A DNA stretch of 5,717 nt from an uncultured Clostridia bacterium. Its GTDB lineage: Bacteria; Bacillota; Clostridia; Christensenellales; QALW01. Position 1 is the stretch's first letter. Each line of letters opens with the position of its first letter. Both the position numbers and the translations under genes were made by a program. Below, piece after piece: positions 5,600 through 5,717 of this stretch. The stretch covers positions 1 through 5,717 of the forward strand of contig URTC01000125.1 in the NCBI GenBank assembly GCA_900550765.1. The letters are read 5' to 3'. The notes below the pieces were generated by a model that worked only from the letters and a program-made list of their open reading frames with translations, was not told the origin of the DNA and searched no databases.

Positions 5600-5717
5600 A
5601 TGATAAAGGGCTTAAAGCTTGTTTTAACGGCGGCTGCATTGCTTTTGGCACTGGCTGTTTTGGCCTCGGGCGTCTATACCCTTGCCTATGCGGTGCGCCA
5701 CAGCCGGTATCAGGCGG
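5600..5717 (+). CDS. Partial gene, N-terminus of a membrane or exported protein (runs off the window)
   Basis: ATG at 5600 is preceded by a ribosome binding site, AAGGGGA (5590-5596). The 39 visible complete codons begin MIKGLKLVLTAAALLLALAV and continue LASGVYTLAYAVRHSRYQA. This is a short positively charged start followed by a hydrophobic stretch (about residues 7-31) long enough for a signal anchor or first transmembrane helix, then a basic segment (R33, H34, R36). No cleavage site is clear, so an uncleaved membrane anchor is slightly favoured. The family cannot be told from this much. Base composition resembles the lipoprotein gene rather than the GH99-like genes. Its own promoter, repeats and leader hairpin set it apart as a separate transcription unit. 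Confidence 0.7.
   Translation, partial: MIKGLKLVLTAAALLLALAVLASGVYTLAYAVRHSRYQA

Noticed and set aside
1..5717. CRISPR array, tRNA or rRNA genes
   Set aside because: I saw no regularly spaced repeats, tRNA cloverleaf or rRNA-like sequence on either strand.

Overview
The window looks like chromosome from a low-GC Firmicute (Bacillota, probably a clostridial or gut-type anaerobe). The reasons are strong AGGAGG-type ribosome binding sites, AT-rich genes of about one-third G+C on the left, a lysine-rich signal peptide, a single-helix C-terminal membrane anchor with a KKKR tail, a lipoprotein with an LGGC lipobox, and a hairpin-plus-T-run terminator. The genus cannot be named from the sequence. 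All genes I can support are on the + strand.

Layout. (1) 80-1960 encodes a large secreted, membrane-anchored protein with an N-terminal carbohydrate-binding-like beta-sandwich and a GH99/WbsX-like domain. (2) 1961-2467 is a decayed 507-base gap. It holds a terminator-like hairpin, the C-terminal scrap of an IS3-family transposase, an unrecognised open stretch and a perfect inverted repeat. (3) 2468-3994 encodes a clear paralogue of the first protein with the same two-domain order, but without a signal peptide or anchor. (4) 4211-4607 is a small unrecognised gene broken by an in-frame TGA and a one-base frameshift; repairing both gives one continuous protein of about 131 residues. (5) 4635-5459 encodes a lipoprotein of unknown function, with visibly higher G+C and GCG-rich codon use, followed by a strong terminator. 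(6) 5494 onward is a new transcription unit: a TTGACA promoter overlapped by nested repeats, a leader hairpin, and the first 39 codons of a membrane or exported protein that runs off the window.

How the parts relate. The two GH99-like proteins share a set of motifs, including a WNEHDEGGW block in place of the NEWHEG block usual in GH99/WbsX proteins. They probably act on related glycans, one outside the cell and one apparently inside. The IS remnant, the eroded spacer and the broken small gene mark the left 4.6 kb as a turning-over accessory region. The composition change near 4610-4635 suggests that the lipoprotein and the gene after it belong to a different, perhaps older, genomic background. 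The most distinctive content is the divergent GH99-like pair; substrate and function cannot be fixed from sequence alone.
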